From Kordia sp. SMS9 (GTDB lineage: Bacteria > Bacteroidota > Bacteroidia > Flavobacteriales > Flavobacteriaceae), in assembly GCF_003352465.1 (NCBI RefSeq), contig NZ_CP031153.1, forward strand, positions 4,736,001-4,800,000: a stretch of DNA of 64,000 nucleotides, given 5' to 3'. Position numbers and translations under genes: made by a program. Shown here piece after piece: positions 44,225-51,939 of this stretch (positions within the stretch are counted from its first letter, which is position 1; each line of letters starts with the position of its first letter). The notes below the pieces were generated by a model, which was not told the origin of the DNA, searched no databases, and saw only the letters and a list, made by a program, of their open reading frames with translations.

Positions 44225-45337
44225 ATGACTCCTAACACCATTGCCAACGGAATTTTAAAAGCACTTGCTATTATTTTAGGCGTGTTTTTGCTATTATATT
44301 TTCTGTATAAAATTCAAATAGTCATCGTATATATTACCGTTGCAGCTGTGTTAAGCTTGATTGGACGACCAGCCGTTCGGTTTTTGAAACGACGTTTAAA
44401 ATTCAACAATACAGTCGCCGTCATTTTTACGATGTTTCTTCTGATTTCTTTATTTCTTGGATTGATTTCCTTGTTTATCCCACTCATTGAAGACCAAGGA
44501 ACAAAATTATCATTGTTTGATATTGGAGAATTGCAGGCAAAAATGGAAAGCATGTATGTGCAAATACAGGAATACTTTACGGGAAAAGGCTTTAAAATGG
44601 AGAAATCCATGGATAAATCTAAAATCTTTTCAAAAATTGACTACTCGGTCATTCCTAGTTTTTTCAACTCGCTCATTGGCGGATTGGGAGAATTTAGCAT
44701 TGGATTGCTTTCGGTACTTTTCATCTCCTTCTTTTTACTGAAAGACAGTCAATTACTGCAAGAAAGTGTTTTGGTTTTATTCCCAGATAATAAAGAAAAA
44801 CGCCTAGAAAAATCATTCGAAAAAATAAAAGATTTGTTATCTCGCTATTTTGTGGGATTGTTGTTTCAAATATTAATTCTCTTTATTTTTTACACAATTA
44901 TCTTGTTGATTTTCGGAATTGACAATGCTATTGTGATTGCATTTTTATGCGCGTTAATTAACTTAATTCCGTACGTTGGTCCACTATTTGGCGGAATCAT
45001 TATGATGTTATTATGTTTTATTAGCGGCATCGAAACAGATCCTGACGGAAATATTGTTAACAATTTTAGCACGGTTATTTTACCAAACACTATTGGCGTA
45101 ATGATCTTTTTCCTTGTCGGACAATTACTAGACAACTTTATAAGTCAACCTTTAATATTTTCTAATTCTGTAAAATCGCATCCGCTAGAAATTTTCTTAG
45201 TCATTGTTATTTGGGGAATTTTATTTGGAATCATCGGAATGGTAGTTGCTGTGCCATCATACACCGCTTTGAAGGTGATTTTGAAAGAATTTTTGTCAGA
45301 TAATAAAATTGTTCAATCCATTACAAAAGATATGTAA
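44225..45337 (+). CDS. AI-2E family (PerM-like) transporter
   Basis: This integral membrane protein of about 370 residues has eight hydrophobic helices. Two lie near the N-terminus (ALAIILGVFLLLYFLY, VAAVLSLIGRPAVRFL) and the paired C-terminal block includes LCALINLIPYVGPLFGGII and GMVVAVPSYTALKVIL, both family hallmarks. Despite the name, substrates differ widely and are not deducible. ATG 44225 is preferred; a GTG two codons earlier is also possible. It precedes the THUMP-like methyltransferase gene by three bases. Confidence 0.9.
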   Translation: MTPNTIANGILKALAIILGVFLLLYFLYKIQIVIVYITVAAVLSLIGRPAVRFLKRRLKFNNTVAVIFTMFLLISLFLGLISLFIPLIEDQGTKLSLFDIGELQAKMESMYVQIQEYFTGKGFKMEKSMDKSKIFSKIDYSVIPSFFNSLIGGLGEFSIGLLSVLFISFFLLKDSQLLQESVLVLFPDNKEKRLEKSFEKIKDLLSRYFVGLLFQILILFIFYTIILLIFGIDNAIVIAFLCALINLIPYVGPLFGGIIMMLLCFISGIETDPDGNIVNNFSTVILPNTIGVMIFFLVGQLLDNFISQPLIFSNSVKSHPLEIFLVIVIWGILFGIIGMVVAVPSYTALKVILKEFLSDNKIVQSITKDM

Positions 45338-45340
45338 CTT

Positions 45341-46525
45341 TTGAATTTAGCCATACTTCAACCTGAAATTCAACAATTTATCAACGATCATTTAAAAACT
45401 GATCCTACAAAGTTATTGTTGAAACACAAAGAACTTTCGGGCATTCCATTTGCCGAAATTATGGCGCAAATTCAAGCAAAAGCAAAATGTGAAAAAAAAT
45501 TGCCGACTTGGTTTTCTGCTAAAAATATTTACTATCCCAACAAACTCAACATTGAACAAACTTCCTCTGAAAAAACGGCAAATTACAAAGCTAACATCCT
45601 AAAAGGAAACTCGTTAATTGATCTTACGGGCGGATTTGGTGTGGATTGTTACGCTTTCGCGAAGAAATTTAGAAAGGTGACACACTGTGAAATTTCACCT
45701 CAACTTTCGGAAATCGTTGCGCATAATTACAAAATTCTCAAGGTAGAAAATGTGGAAACCATAGCACAAAACGGAATTGACTATGTACAACAAACTTCGC
45801 AAACTTTTGATTGTATCTATGTTGATCCATCTCGGAGAAACGATGTAAAAGGAAAAGTTTTTTTGTTAGAAGATTGTTTGCCTGATGTCGTTTCGCATCA
45901 AGAAATCCTATTGAAGCACGCAAATACTGTTTTGATCAAAACATCTCCTTTATTAGATATTACCAATGGTGTACGCGTATTAAAACATGTCAAAGAAATT
46001 CATGTAGTTGCTGTTCAGAATGAAGTCAAAGAACTAGTATGGTTGCTTGATAAAAATTCCAAAGGTGATGATATTGCTATCAAAACGGTGAACCTAACTA
46101 CTAAAGAAACGGAGTCTTTTAATTTTCAACTTTCAGAAGAAAGGCAAACTGAAGTTTGCTTCGGACTTCCTAAAAAATATTTGTACGAACCCAATGCGGC
46201 AATTATGAAAGCTGGCGGATTTTCTAGCATTGCCAATTCGTTTCAACTTGAAAAATTACATCCACATTCGCACTTGTACACTGCAAATGAGTTGATTGAC
46301 TTTCCAGGAAGGCGTTTTGAAGTTCAAAAAATAGTGCCTTTCAACAAAAAAGTATTCAAAAAAGAGCTACATTTATCCAAAGCAAATATTACGACACGCA
46401 ATTTTCCTGTTTCGGTAGCTGCCATTCGTAAAAAATTAACACTTGCCGACGGTGGTACTGACTTTTTGTTTGCAACTACCTTACTTTCAGAGAACAAAGT
46501 GATCCTACATTGTATAAAAGTGTAG
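45341..46525 (+). CDS. Class I SAM-dependent methyltransferase with THUMP-like C-terminal domain
   Basis: This 394-residue protein has a central Rossmann methyltransferase domain with motif I SLIDLTGGFGVDCYAFAKKF and acidic E in VTHCEISPQL. The DPSRR motif (FDCIYVDPSRRND) lies near residue 165. A C-terminal THUMP-like region ends ANITTRNFPVSVAAIRKKL, as in a widespread Bacteroidota family of uncharacterised RNA methyltransferases. No ATG precedes the domain, so TTG at 45341, three bases after the transporter stop, is taken as start. Confidence 0.88.
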   Translation: MNLAILQPEIQQFINDHLKTDPTKLLLKHKELSGIPFAEIMAQIQAKAKCEKKLPTWFSAKNIYYPNKLNIEQTSSEKTANYKANILKGNSLIDLTGGFGVDCYAFAKKFRKVTHCEISPQLSEIVAHNYKILKVENVETIAQNGIDYVQQTSQTFDCIYVDPSRRNDVKGKVFLLEDCLPDVVSHQEILLKHANTVLIKTSPLLDITNGVRVLKHVKEIHVVAVQNEVKELVWLLDKNSKGDDIAIKTVNLTTKETESFNFQLSEERQTEVCFGLPKKYLYEPNAAIMKAGGFSSIANSFQLEKLHPHSHLYTANELIDFPGRRFEVQKIVPFNKKVFKKELHLSKANITTRNFPVSVAAIRKKLTLADGGTDFLFATTLLSENKVILHCIKV

Positions 46526-46880
46526 CAAAAATCTCAAAAAAAATCGCTTTTACGGTTTTACCGTAGCTTTTATAACATGACACCTTATCTTATACTTGAG
46601 ACTTCTCCCTACATTTGAATCATGCAATACAGTTTTAGGGATTTAGGGGAATCCACTATACTTTGGGGAACTTTGAAAAAAGTTCCCCTTACTTCTTTTA
46701 TAGGGTTCACGGATTGAACGTAAAACCAATTGTGAAATTTTCTTTCATTTTAAGTTTTCCACCGAACAAAATTACCTTTGAACGAATTGACCATTATTTT
46801 TGCATAGCGAAATTCTTATTTTTTATCAAAAACCTACATTTGAGCATACTTTTAGGTAACTAGTATATAACGATACTTAA

Positions 46881-46916
46881 AGCCGCATCTATAAAAAGAT
46901 GCGGTCTTTTTGTTTT
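46881..46916 (+). terminator. Orphan rho-independent terminator
   Basis: CCGCATCT pairs with AGATGCGG around ATAAAA, followed by TCTTTTTGTTTTT. The nearest plus-strand gene ends 360 bases upstream, so it may end an unannotated RNA. Confidence 0.75.
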
Positions 46917-47126
46917 TGGTTGGTGTTGTAATCCAATTTTGATGAAATCCATTTCAAAAAAAGATTTTTTTACTATAGATATTTCCTACAATTAGTAGCA
47001 TTAGTCGAAAAAATGTGGAGTTGGTAGAAAGAAAAGTAAATTATATCGTTTTGTCTTCTGTATTCGATAGCTTTACTTGCTAATTAGATAATCAATCTAT
47101 TAAAAGTTAAGTGTCTAACATTCAAA

Positions 47127-47273
47127 TTAGAAATCTTTATGTAATTTCTAAGCCGAAAACACACAAAGATTTCTAAAAAATAGCAAATAAAAATTCGGTA
47201 ACCGAATTTTTACTAGGTTGTATGTAAATACAACTTTTCTAAGGGAGGTTTATGGTAGGGCCTCCCTTTTTTT
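47127..47273 (+). ncRNA. Candidate structured small RNA with terminator
   Basis: Four stems follow each other: TTAGAAATCTTT/AAAGATTTCTAA (47127-47176), AAAATTCGGTAACCGAATTTT (47190-47210), GTTGTAT/ATACAAC (47217-47233) and AAGGGAGG/CCTCCCTT (47241-47268) with a T tract. The last is a good terminator with no gene upstream of it. I cannot match it to tmRNA, 6S, SRP or RNase P RNA. The 5' end is not defined. Confidence 0.4.
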
Positions 47274-47547
47274 AATGAAACTTATTTTTAAAAAGTCTGA
47301 AAGACGCATTTAAAAATAATAGTTGGACTAATCCCGTTGCAGAACGGATCTCTTCTTTAATACATACGATTTACGATTGTTGATTTTTTTTGAAACGTAT
47401 TTGCAAAAAATTCAGAGAAACTCTTAGCAATCTATTTATTTTAAACCAACTATCTTCTTCTCACAGAAACAGACTACCGCGTATCAAACAGGAAAGCGGA
47501 TATAAAATTTAACAAAAATTATTTTCCAAAACCAAAAACATATTCTA

Positions 47548-47559
47548 ATATTGCAATAT
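47548..47559. promoter_or_regulatory. Candidate ArsR operator over the arsR start codon
   Basis: ATATTGCAATAT is a perfect 12-bp palindrome that ends inside the ATG of arsR. A wider CATATT/AATATG inverted repeat spans 47539-47560. Position and AT-rich dyad fit autorepression by an ArsR dimer. Confidence 0.5.
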
Positions 47560-47884
47560 GGGAATAACTAAAACAACTGGATTTTCAGAAGAAGTCAACA
47601 CAATGGCAGAAACACTCAAAGCATTAGGACATCCTGCGCGTTTGTCCATTATGCACTATTTAGCCAACAGTCCATCGTGCATCTGTAATGATATTGTATT
47701 GGAATTGCCGCTGGCACAACCCACGATTTCCAGACATTTATCAGAATTAAAAAAAGTAGGATTGATTCAAGGGGAAATTTCAGGTAAAAATATTTGCTAT
47801 TGTATCAATTTACAGAAATGGCAAGAAGTATTGCAGTATTTAGATATGATTACTGCTTCCCTATCCAACACCAAAAAATGCTAA
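47558..47884 (+). CDS. ArsR-family metalloregulator
   Basis: This 108-residue winged-helix repressor has TLKALGHPARLSIMHYLANS as helix 1-2, a Cys pair CICNDIV near residue 48, and the recognition helix LPLAQPTISRHLSELKKVGLI. A wing with GKNICYCIN follows. The CxC near the DNA-binding helix resembles the arsenite-sensing type I site. It is followed 19 bases later by a DUF6428 gene, the usual second gene of Bacteroidota ars operons, so arsenic sensing is likely though not proven. A palindrome over its start codon suggests autoregulation. Confidence 0.88.
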   Translation: MGITKTTGFSEEVNTMAETLKALGHPARLSIMHYLANSPSCICNDIVLELPLAQPTISRHLSELKKVGLIQGEISGKNICYCINLQKWQEVLQYLDMITASLSNTKKC

Positions 47885-47903
47885 CGATTTAAAACACCTA
47901 ACA

Positions 47904-48377
47904 ATGAAACTATCACAAGTAAAAAAACATTTACAGTCTTTAGAACAACTCGATTTTTATTTACCAAACTCTCAAAAAGTGGAAAGTCATTTTCATGTAA
48001 CCGAAGTGGGCATGATCGACAAACATTTTATTGATTGCGGCGGCGTAGTGCGTCATGAAAAAGTAGTCAACTTTCAATTGTGGTCTGCTGACGATGTAGA
48101 TCACCGATTGGAACCAAAAAAGTTGATGAACATCATTGAACTTTCTGAAAAAGTATTAGGCATTGAAGATTTGGAAGTTGAGGTAGAATATCAAGCAGAA
48201 ACTATTGGCAAATATGGATTGGATTTTAACAAAAATCACTTTGTATTAACTATGAAACAAACCGATTGTTTGGCAAAAGACAATTGCGGAATTCCAGCGC
48301 AAAAACCAAAGATGAAATTGTCAGAATTACAAGCACAAATAAGCAGTGGCTGCGATCCGAATTCTGGTTGTTGCTAA
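47904..48377 (+). CDS. DUF6428 family protein of ars-type operons
   Basis: This 157-residue protein begins MKLSQVKKHLQSLEQLDFYL, with conserved SHFHVTEVGMIDKHFIDCGG and FQLWSADDVDHRLEP. The C-terminal third has several Cys (TDCLAKDNCGIPAQKP and the terminal SSGCDPNSGCC), a possible metalloid-binding tail. In other Bacteroidota this family sits between arsR and arsC/arsenite transporter genes. Here neither follows; the next gene is a glycosyltransferase 99 bases away behind its own regulatory dyad. Function unknown. Confidence 0.85.
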   Translation: MKLSQVKKHLQSLEQLDFYLPNSQKVESHFHVTEVGMIDKHFIDCGGVVRHEKVVNFQLWSADDVDHRLEPKKLMNIIELSEKVLGIEDLEVEVEYQAETIGKYGLDFNKNHFVLTMKQTDCLAKDNCGIPAQKPKMKLSELQAQISSGCDPNSGCC

Positions 48378-48422
48378 GAAATTGGGAATAAATGACATTC
48401 TTACAGTTCATATTGCAAAAAA

Positions 48423-48475
48423 ACTATAACTTTGGCGCAAATTTTTTGAGCTATTTACACAAACAAAGTTATAGT
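48423..48475. promoter_or_regulatory. Perfect 12-bp inverted repeat flanking the GT operon promoter region
   Basis: ACTATAACTTTG (48423-48434) and CAAAGTTATAGT (48464-48475) are exact reverse complements 41 bases apart centre to centre. The left arm contains TAACTTTG, a match to the TAnnTTTG -7 element. The right arm ends one base before the glycosyltransferase start codon. A dual operator or a leader structure is possible. Confidence 0.5.
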
Positions 48476-48476
48476 A

Positions 48477-49190
48477 ATGGATAAAGAACTTACAATTGTC
48501 GTTCCTGTTTATAATGAAGAAGATAATTTAGAAAGAGTTGAAAAAGAACTCGGTGCGTATGCCGCTTCTGCAAAAATTCCTGTCAAAATTTTGTTTGTAA
48601 ATGATGGTTCTAAAGATAAAAGTCAGGAAATGATTGAAAAGATTTGCCAAAATAGCGACATTTTCAATTTTATCTGCTTTGCGGAAAATCGCGGATTGAG
48701 TGCTGCTATTAAAGCAGGATTTGACAATACGGAAACGAGTTTAGTTGGTTATATTGATTCCGATTTGCAAACAGCTCCAGCAGATTTTGATTTACTCCTA
48801 GAACACATTGACGAGTTTGCATTGGTGACAGGCGTTCGTGCCAACCGAAAAGATTCATTCGTCAAAAATATGTCTTCAAAAATTGCCAATGGCATTCGCA
48901 GAACATTTACCAAAGATGGTATGGACGATACAGGTTGTCCGCTAAAAATCATCAAAACTGACTATGCCAAACGCATTCCGATGTTTAAAGGCTTGCATCG
49001 TTTTTTACCTGCCATGATTTTGCTACAAGAAGGGAAAATTAAACAAATTCCTGTGCAACACTTTCCACGAATTGCTGGAGAAGCCAAATACGGTTTATGG
49101 AATCGTTTATTAGGTCCGTTAATGGATTGTTTTGCGTATGTGTGGATGAAGAAAAAGTACATCAACTATTCTATTGCGAAAAAAGGATGA
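48477..49190 (+). CDS. GT2-family glycosyltransferase (polyprenyl-phosphate type)
   Basis: This 237-residue GT-A enzyme begins TIVVPVYNEEDNLERVEKEL and has FVNDGSKDKSQEM, GYIDSDLQTAPADFD with the metal-binding DxD, and ENRGLSAAIKAGF. It resembles dolichol-phosphate-mannose or ArnC-like synthases, which charge a lipid carrier with a sugar. There is no C-terminal membrane pair. It overlaps the LAB_N gene by four bases (ATGA), and the GT39 gene overlaps in the same way, so the three form one translationally coupled operon for surface glycolipid modification. Confidence 0.9.
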   Translation: MDKELTIVVPVYNEEDNLERVEKELGAYAASAKIPVKILFVNDGSKDKSQEMIEKICQNSDIFNFICFAENRGLSAAIKAGFDNTETSLVGYIDSDLQTAPADFDLLLEHIDEFALVTGVRANRKDSFVKNMSSKIANGIRRTFTKDGMDDTGCPLKIIKTDYAKRIPMFKGLHRFLPAMILLQEGKIKQIPVQHFPRIAGEAKYGLWNRLLGPLMDCFAYVWMKKKYINYSIAKKG

Positions 49191-49807
49191 TGACGTGGCT
49201 CATTTTCGGAATTGGTGGACTTGCGCAATTATTATTTTCTGCAAGAACCTTATTGCAATGGGTAATTTCTGAGCGAAACAAAAAAGTGTTAACGCCAGCG
49301 TTGTTCTGGAAAATAAGTCTCATTGCTTCCTTCCTACTCTTTGTCTATGGCTATCTACGAAACGATTTTGCCATCATGTTAGGTCAAGTGTTAACGTATT
49401 TCATTTACGTTAGAAACATGCAATTACAAGGCGAATGGAATCGCATGCATCAATTCATGCGCATTTTTATCATCATCTTTCCGTTGATCATCATCACCAT
49501 TGGGTATAACAACAATAAGCAAGACATTTACAACTTACTCAACAGCGACGCCATTCCAGATTGGTTGTTGTATTTAGGCATCATTTCTCAAATAATGTTT
49601 ACCTTACGCTTTGTATATCAATGGGTATATTCGGAACGAAAAAAAGAATCAACCTTGCCAATGGGATTTTGGATGCTCAGTTTATTTGGTGCTAGTTTGA
49701 TCTTTATCTATGCCGTTTTTAGAGAAGATCCGATCTTAATTGCAGGGCACACTTTTGGGATCGTCACGTACGTTAGAAACATAATGCTTTTAAGAAATCA
49801 ATCATGA
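49187..49807 (+). CDS. LAB_N-domain membrane protein with an internal duplication
   Basis: This 206-residue protein consists of two similar three-helix units. The first runs WLIFGIGGLAQLLFSARTLL through LRNDFAIMLGQVLTYFIYVR, the second WLLYLGIISQIMFTLRFVYQ through FREDPILIAGHTFGIVTYVR. Each has the QW-x-x-SER and Y-x-RN-x-x-L signatures of the lipid-A-disaccharide synthase N-terminal (LAB_N) domain, here without any catalytic part. The start at 49187 overlaps the GT2 stop. It probably assists lipid-linked sugar transfer together with its neighbours, possibly as a flippase-like partner; this is inference. Confidence 0.9.
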   Translation: MMTWLIFGIGGLAQLLFSARTLLQWVISERNKKVLTPALFWKISLIASFLLFVYGYLRNDFAIMLGQVLTYFIYVRNMQLQGEWNRMHQFMRIFIIIFPLIIITIGYNNNKQDIYNLLNSDAIPDWLLYLGIISQIMFTLRFVYQWVYSERKKESTLPMGFWMLSLFGASLIFIYAVFREDPILIAGHTFGIVTYVRNIMLLRNQS

Positions 49808-51432
49808 ATTTCATACACGAGAAAAATTACGTTTGGATTTTAGTCATCGTATGTTTTTTTATCTTTTTTATGAATTTGGATGTCTTATATCCAAATATCA
49901 TGGAAGCGAGAAACTTCATTACAGCGCGCGAAATGGTCACAGACGACAATTGGTTGCTTACGACCATGAACGGCGAACCGCGCTACGAAAAACCGCCATT
50001 ACCAACATGGTTAGCTGCGATTTCGGGAATGTTATTTAGTTTTAATAATTTAATGGCATTGCGCATTCCTTCTGCAATCATCACATTAATTCTAGTACTT
50101 TTCTCCTATCGTTTTGGTGTGTACTTTTTGAAAGATAAAAAACAAGCCTTCATCAACAGTTTGATCCTAGCAACATCGTTTTACATCATTTTTGCAGGAA
50201 GAAACGGAACCTGGGATATTTTTGCACACGGTTTCATGATGATTGGCATCTATTACATATTTCAATTCTTTTCTAGTAGCGAAAAAATCTGGAGAAATGC
50301 GATCCTTGCGGGAATATGTATTGGGGTATCATTCATGAGCAAAGGTCCTGTATCGCACTTTGCATTATTTTTACCGTTTTTGATCGCGTATAGCATCGTT
50401 TACAAATACAGCAATTTTCAAAAAAAATGGGGTCCGCTGATTGGACTCGTATTGGTGACTGCTCTTATTTCCGTGTGGTGGCCGTATTACATAAGCGTGA
50501 TGGATGGCGAAACGGCAACCGCAATTGCCAATAAAGAAACGACAGCGTGGCAAAATCGAAATGTACGTCCGTTTTACTACTATTGGAGCTTCTTTGTACA
50601 ATCGGGAGCGTGGACAGTGGTGGCGTTTGTGAGTTTATTATATCCTTACTTAAAAACGCGTGTAGAAAACTTAAAAGCGTATAAATTCAGTCTCTTTTGG
50701 ACCTTGGCTGCGGTAATTTTACTATCGTTAATTCCTGAAAAAAAATCACGCTACTTATTGCCTGTATTGATTCCGTTGGCGTATACGACGAGTTTTTTTG
50801 TAATGCATATTTTTCGTGCCTTTACAAAACGTATGCACACATACGAACGTGTTCCTGTATACCTAAATTTCGGATTGATCGGATTGGCTGGAGTTGCGTT
50901 TCCTATTGTTGGGTTTATCTTCTTACAAGACAAATTGGATGGGTTTTATTTCTCTTTCATTTTAACTTCTATTGCGCTCGTATTGATTGGATTTTTCATT
51001 TTAAAATATCTTTATCAGCATAAAATTCAACAGGTTTTCTATTTGATCGTTTTCTTCTTGATGACTGCTGTAACCTTTGGTTTTCCATTAGCGAATGCTT
51101 TTTTAGAAAATCCGAAGTACAATTCACTCCGAGACATTTCGCGCAAAACGGAAACAGAAAAAATTCCTGTATACATGTTTAACATACAATCGCCAGAATT
51201 GGTATGGGATTACGGTGGAAAAGTTCCGTTATTGCACAGTCACGCATTGGAAATTCCGAAAGAACCTACTTTTAAAACCTTGGTGATGATTGGTGCAAAG
51301 AAAAGTCTGGAAAAAGCCTTTCCAAATGCTAAAATTACCTACCTAGAAACCTTTGATCTAAATCCTGTAGACGAAACAAACGGTGGTTATAAAGATCGTT
51401 TGCGTACGGATATGTATTTGGTGGAAAAATAG
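49804..51432 (+). CDS. GT39/ArnT-like membrane glycosyltransferase
   Basis: This 542-residue GT-C enzyme has about 11-12 membrane helices. The first periplasmic loop carries the catalytic Glu/Asp region IMEARNFITAREMVTDDNWL and the ArnT/PMT pattern NGEPRYEKPPLPTWL. The C-terminal ~100 residues (after FGFPLANAFLENPKYNSLR) are soluble. Such enzymes move a sugar from polyprenyl phosphate onto lipid A or protein. Genetic coupling to GT2 and LAB_N supports lipid A or surface-polymer decoration, as in aminoarabinose addition; sugar and acceptor are unknown. A hairpin terminator overlaps its stop. Confidence 0.9.
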   Translation: MNFIHEKNYVWILVIVCFFIFFMNLDVLYPNIMEARNFITAREMVTDDNWLLTTMNGEPRYEKPPLPTWLAAISGMLFSFNNLMALRIPSAIITLILVLFSYRFGVYFLKDKKQAFINSLILATSFYIIFAGRNGTWDIFAHGFMMIGIYYIFQFFSSSEKIWRNAILAGICIGVSFMSKGPVSHFALFLPFLIAYSIVYKYSNFQKKWGPLIGLVLVTALISVWWPYYISVMDGETATAIANKETTAWQNRNVRPFYYYWSFFVQSGAWTVVAFVSLLYPYLKTRVENLKAYKFSLFWTLAAVILLSLIPEKKSRYLLPVLIPLAYTTSFFVMHIFRAFTKRMHTYERVPVYLNFGLIGLAGVAFPIVGFIFLQDKLDGFYFSFILTSIALVLIGFFILKYLYQHKIQQVFYLIVFFLMTAVTFGFPLANAFLENPKYNSLRDISRKTETEKIPVYMFNIQSPELVWDYGGKVPLLHSHALEIPKEPTFKTLVMIGAKKSLEKAFPNAKITYLETFDLNPVDETNGGYKDRLRTDMYLVEK

Positions 51433-51456
51433 GTCGGAATTGCTCCCGACCATTTC
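51426..51456. terminator. Bidirectional terminator between the GT operon and leader-peptide gene 3
   Basis: GGTCGG (51432-51437) pairs with CCGACC (51446-51451), flanked by A-rich sequence on the left. It can serve both convergent units. Confidence 0.65.
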
Positions 51457-51472
51457 ATTACATAGAATGAGT

Positions 51473-51661
51473 TTACAAACAATAGCACGTTTTTTTAATA
51501 CAAGAATACTGACATGTTTGTTTTGCTGATTCTGCAACAGGACAATCTGCCAAACGGAAACTTTTACTACTATCAGCAGCTCCTCCTAGTACTTTTTCTG
51601 AATTTAAATTTGACACTAAGCTTTTACTTAATGACAAATTTTTGAAATTTCTTTTTTTCAT
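51473..51661 (-). CDS. Double-glycine leader, Cys-rich peptide precursor 3 (class I lanthipeptide-like)
   Basis: This 62-residue gene has leader MKKRNFKNLSLSKSLVSNLN, then SEKVLGG, cleaved after residue 27. The 35-residue core holds five Cys (ADCPVAES, QTCQYSC, KTCYCL) and several Ser/Thr. Of the three peptides in the window it fits best the Bacteroidota class I lanthipeptide leader (KNLxLxKxxxSxLN...GG). No lanB, lanC or peptidase-ABC transporter is present here, so any maturation must be encoded elsewhere. It is monocistronic on the minus strand and converges with the glycosyltransferase operon. About 280 bases upstream contain no other gene. Confidence 0.82.
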   Translation of the reverse strand: MKKRNFKNLSLSKSLVSNLNSEKVLGGAADSSKSFRLADCPVAESAKQTCQYSCIKKTCYCL

Positions 51662-51939
51662 AATGTTATGATTTTAAATTAATAATGACATAAATGTATC
51701 GTGGAAAAAAAGGTCTTGAAAGAAATGTACACTAGGATTCAGTGAATTCGAGGAAGTTATCCTTTTTTCCTGATAGTACAATTCCGTGAATTGTATGTTA
51801 CTGATTTTTAGTAATTTCTGATTTTAGTTGGAAAGAAAATAGGTCGTTTTTTCAAAATACTTCTCCGTACAATTTGCGTACAAAACATAGTGTGAAAATT
51901 ATCAAATTGCCACATTCTCAAAGCATCAAATTATATATA

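Larger units (their letters stand above)
46526..47557. other. 1-kb gene-free interval with several hairpins
   Basis: No credible protein gene is visible. It contains a weak TACGG/CCGTA hairpin just after the methyltransferase gene (about 46548-46570), then a GGGGAACTTT/AAAGTTCCCC hairpin (46665-46688). A terminator lies at 46881-46916 and a hairpin cluster at 47127-47273. Two decayed repeat segments lie near 47398-47441. A 66-codon frame at 46663-46863 has no start context or recognisable composition. Confidence 0.7.

Noticed and set aside
46663..46863. A 66-codon plus-strand frame in the gene-free interval.
   Set aside because: It begins within the GGGGAACTTT hairpin, has no recognisable domain or signal peptide and is rich in Phe as expected of random AT-rich sequence.
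46526..47273. Possibility of tmRNA, 6S, SRP or RNase P RNA.
   Set aside because: No CCA end or tag frame for tmRNA, no GGAGGAA/AGCAG-type SRP loop, no long 6S-type bubble stem and no RNase P core motifs were found; kept only as an unclassified candidate.
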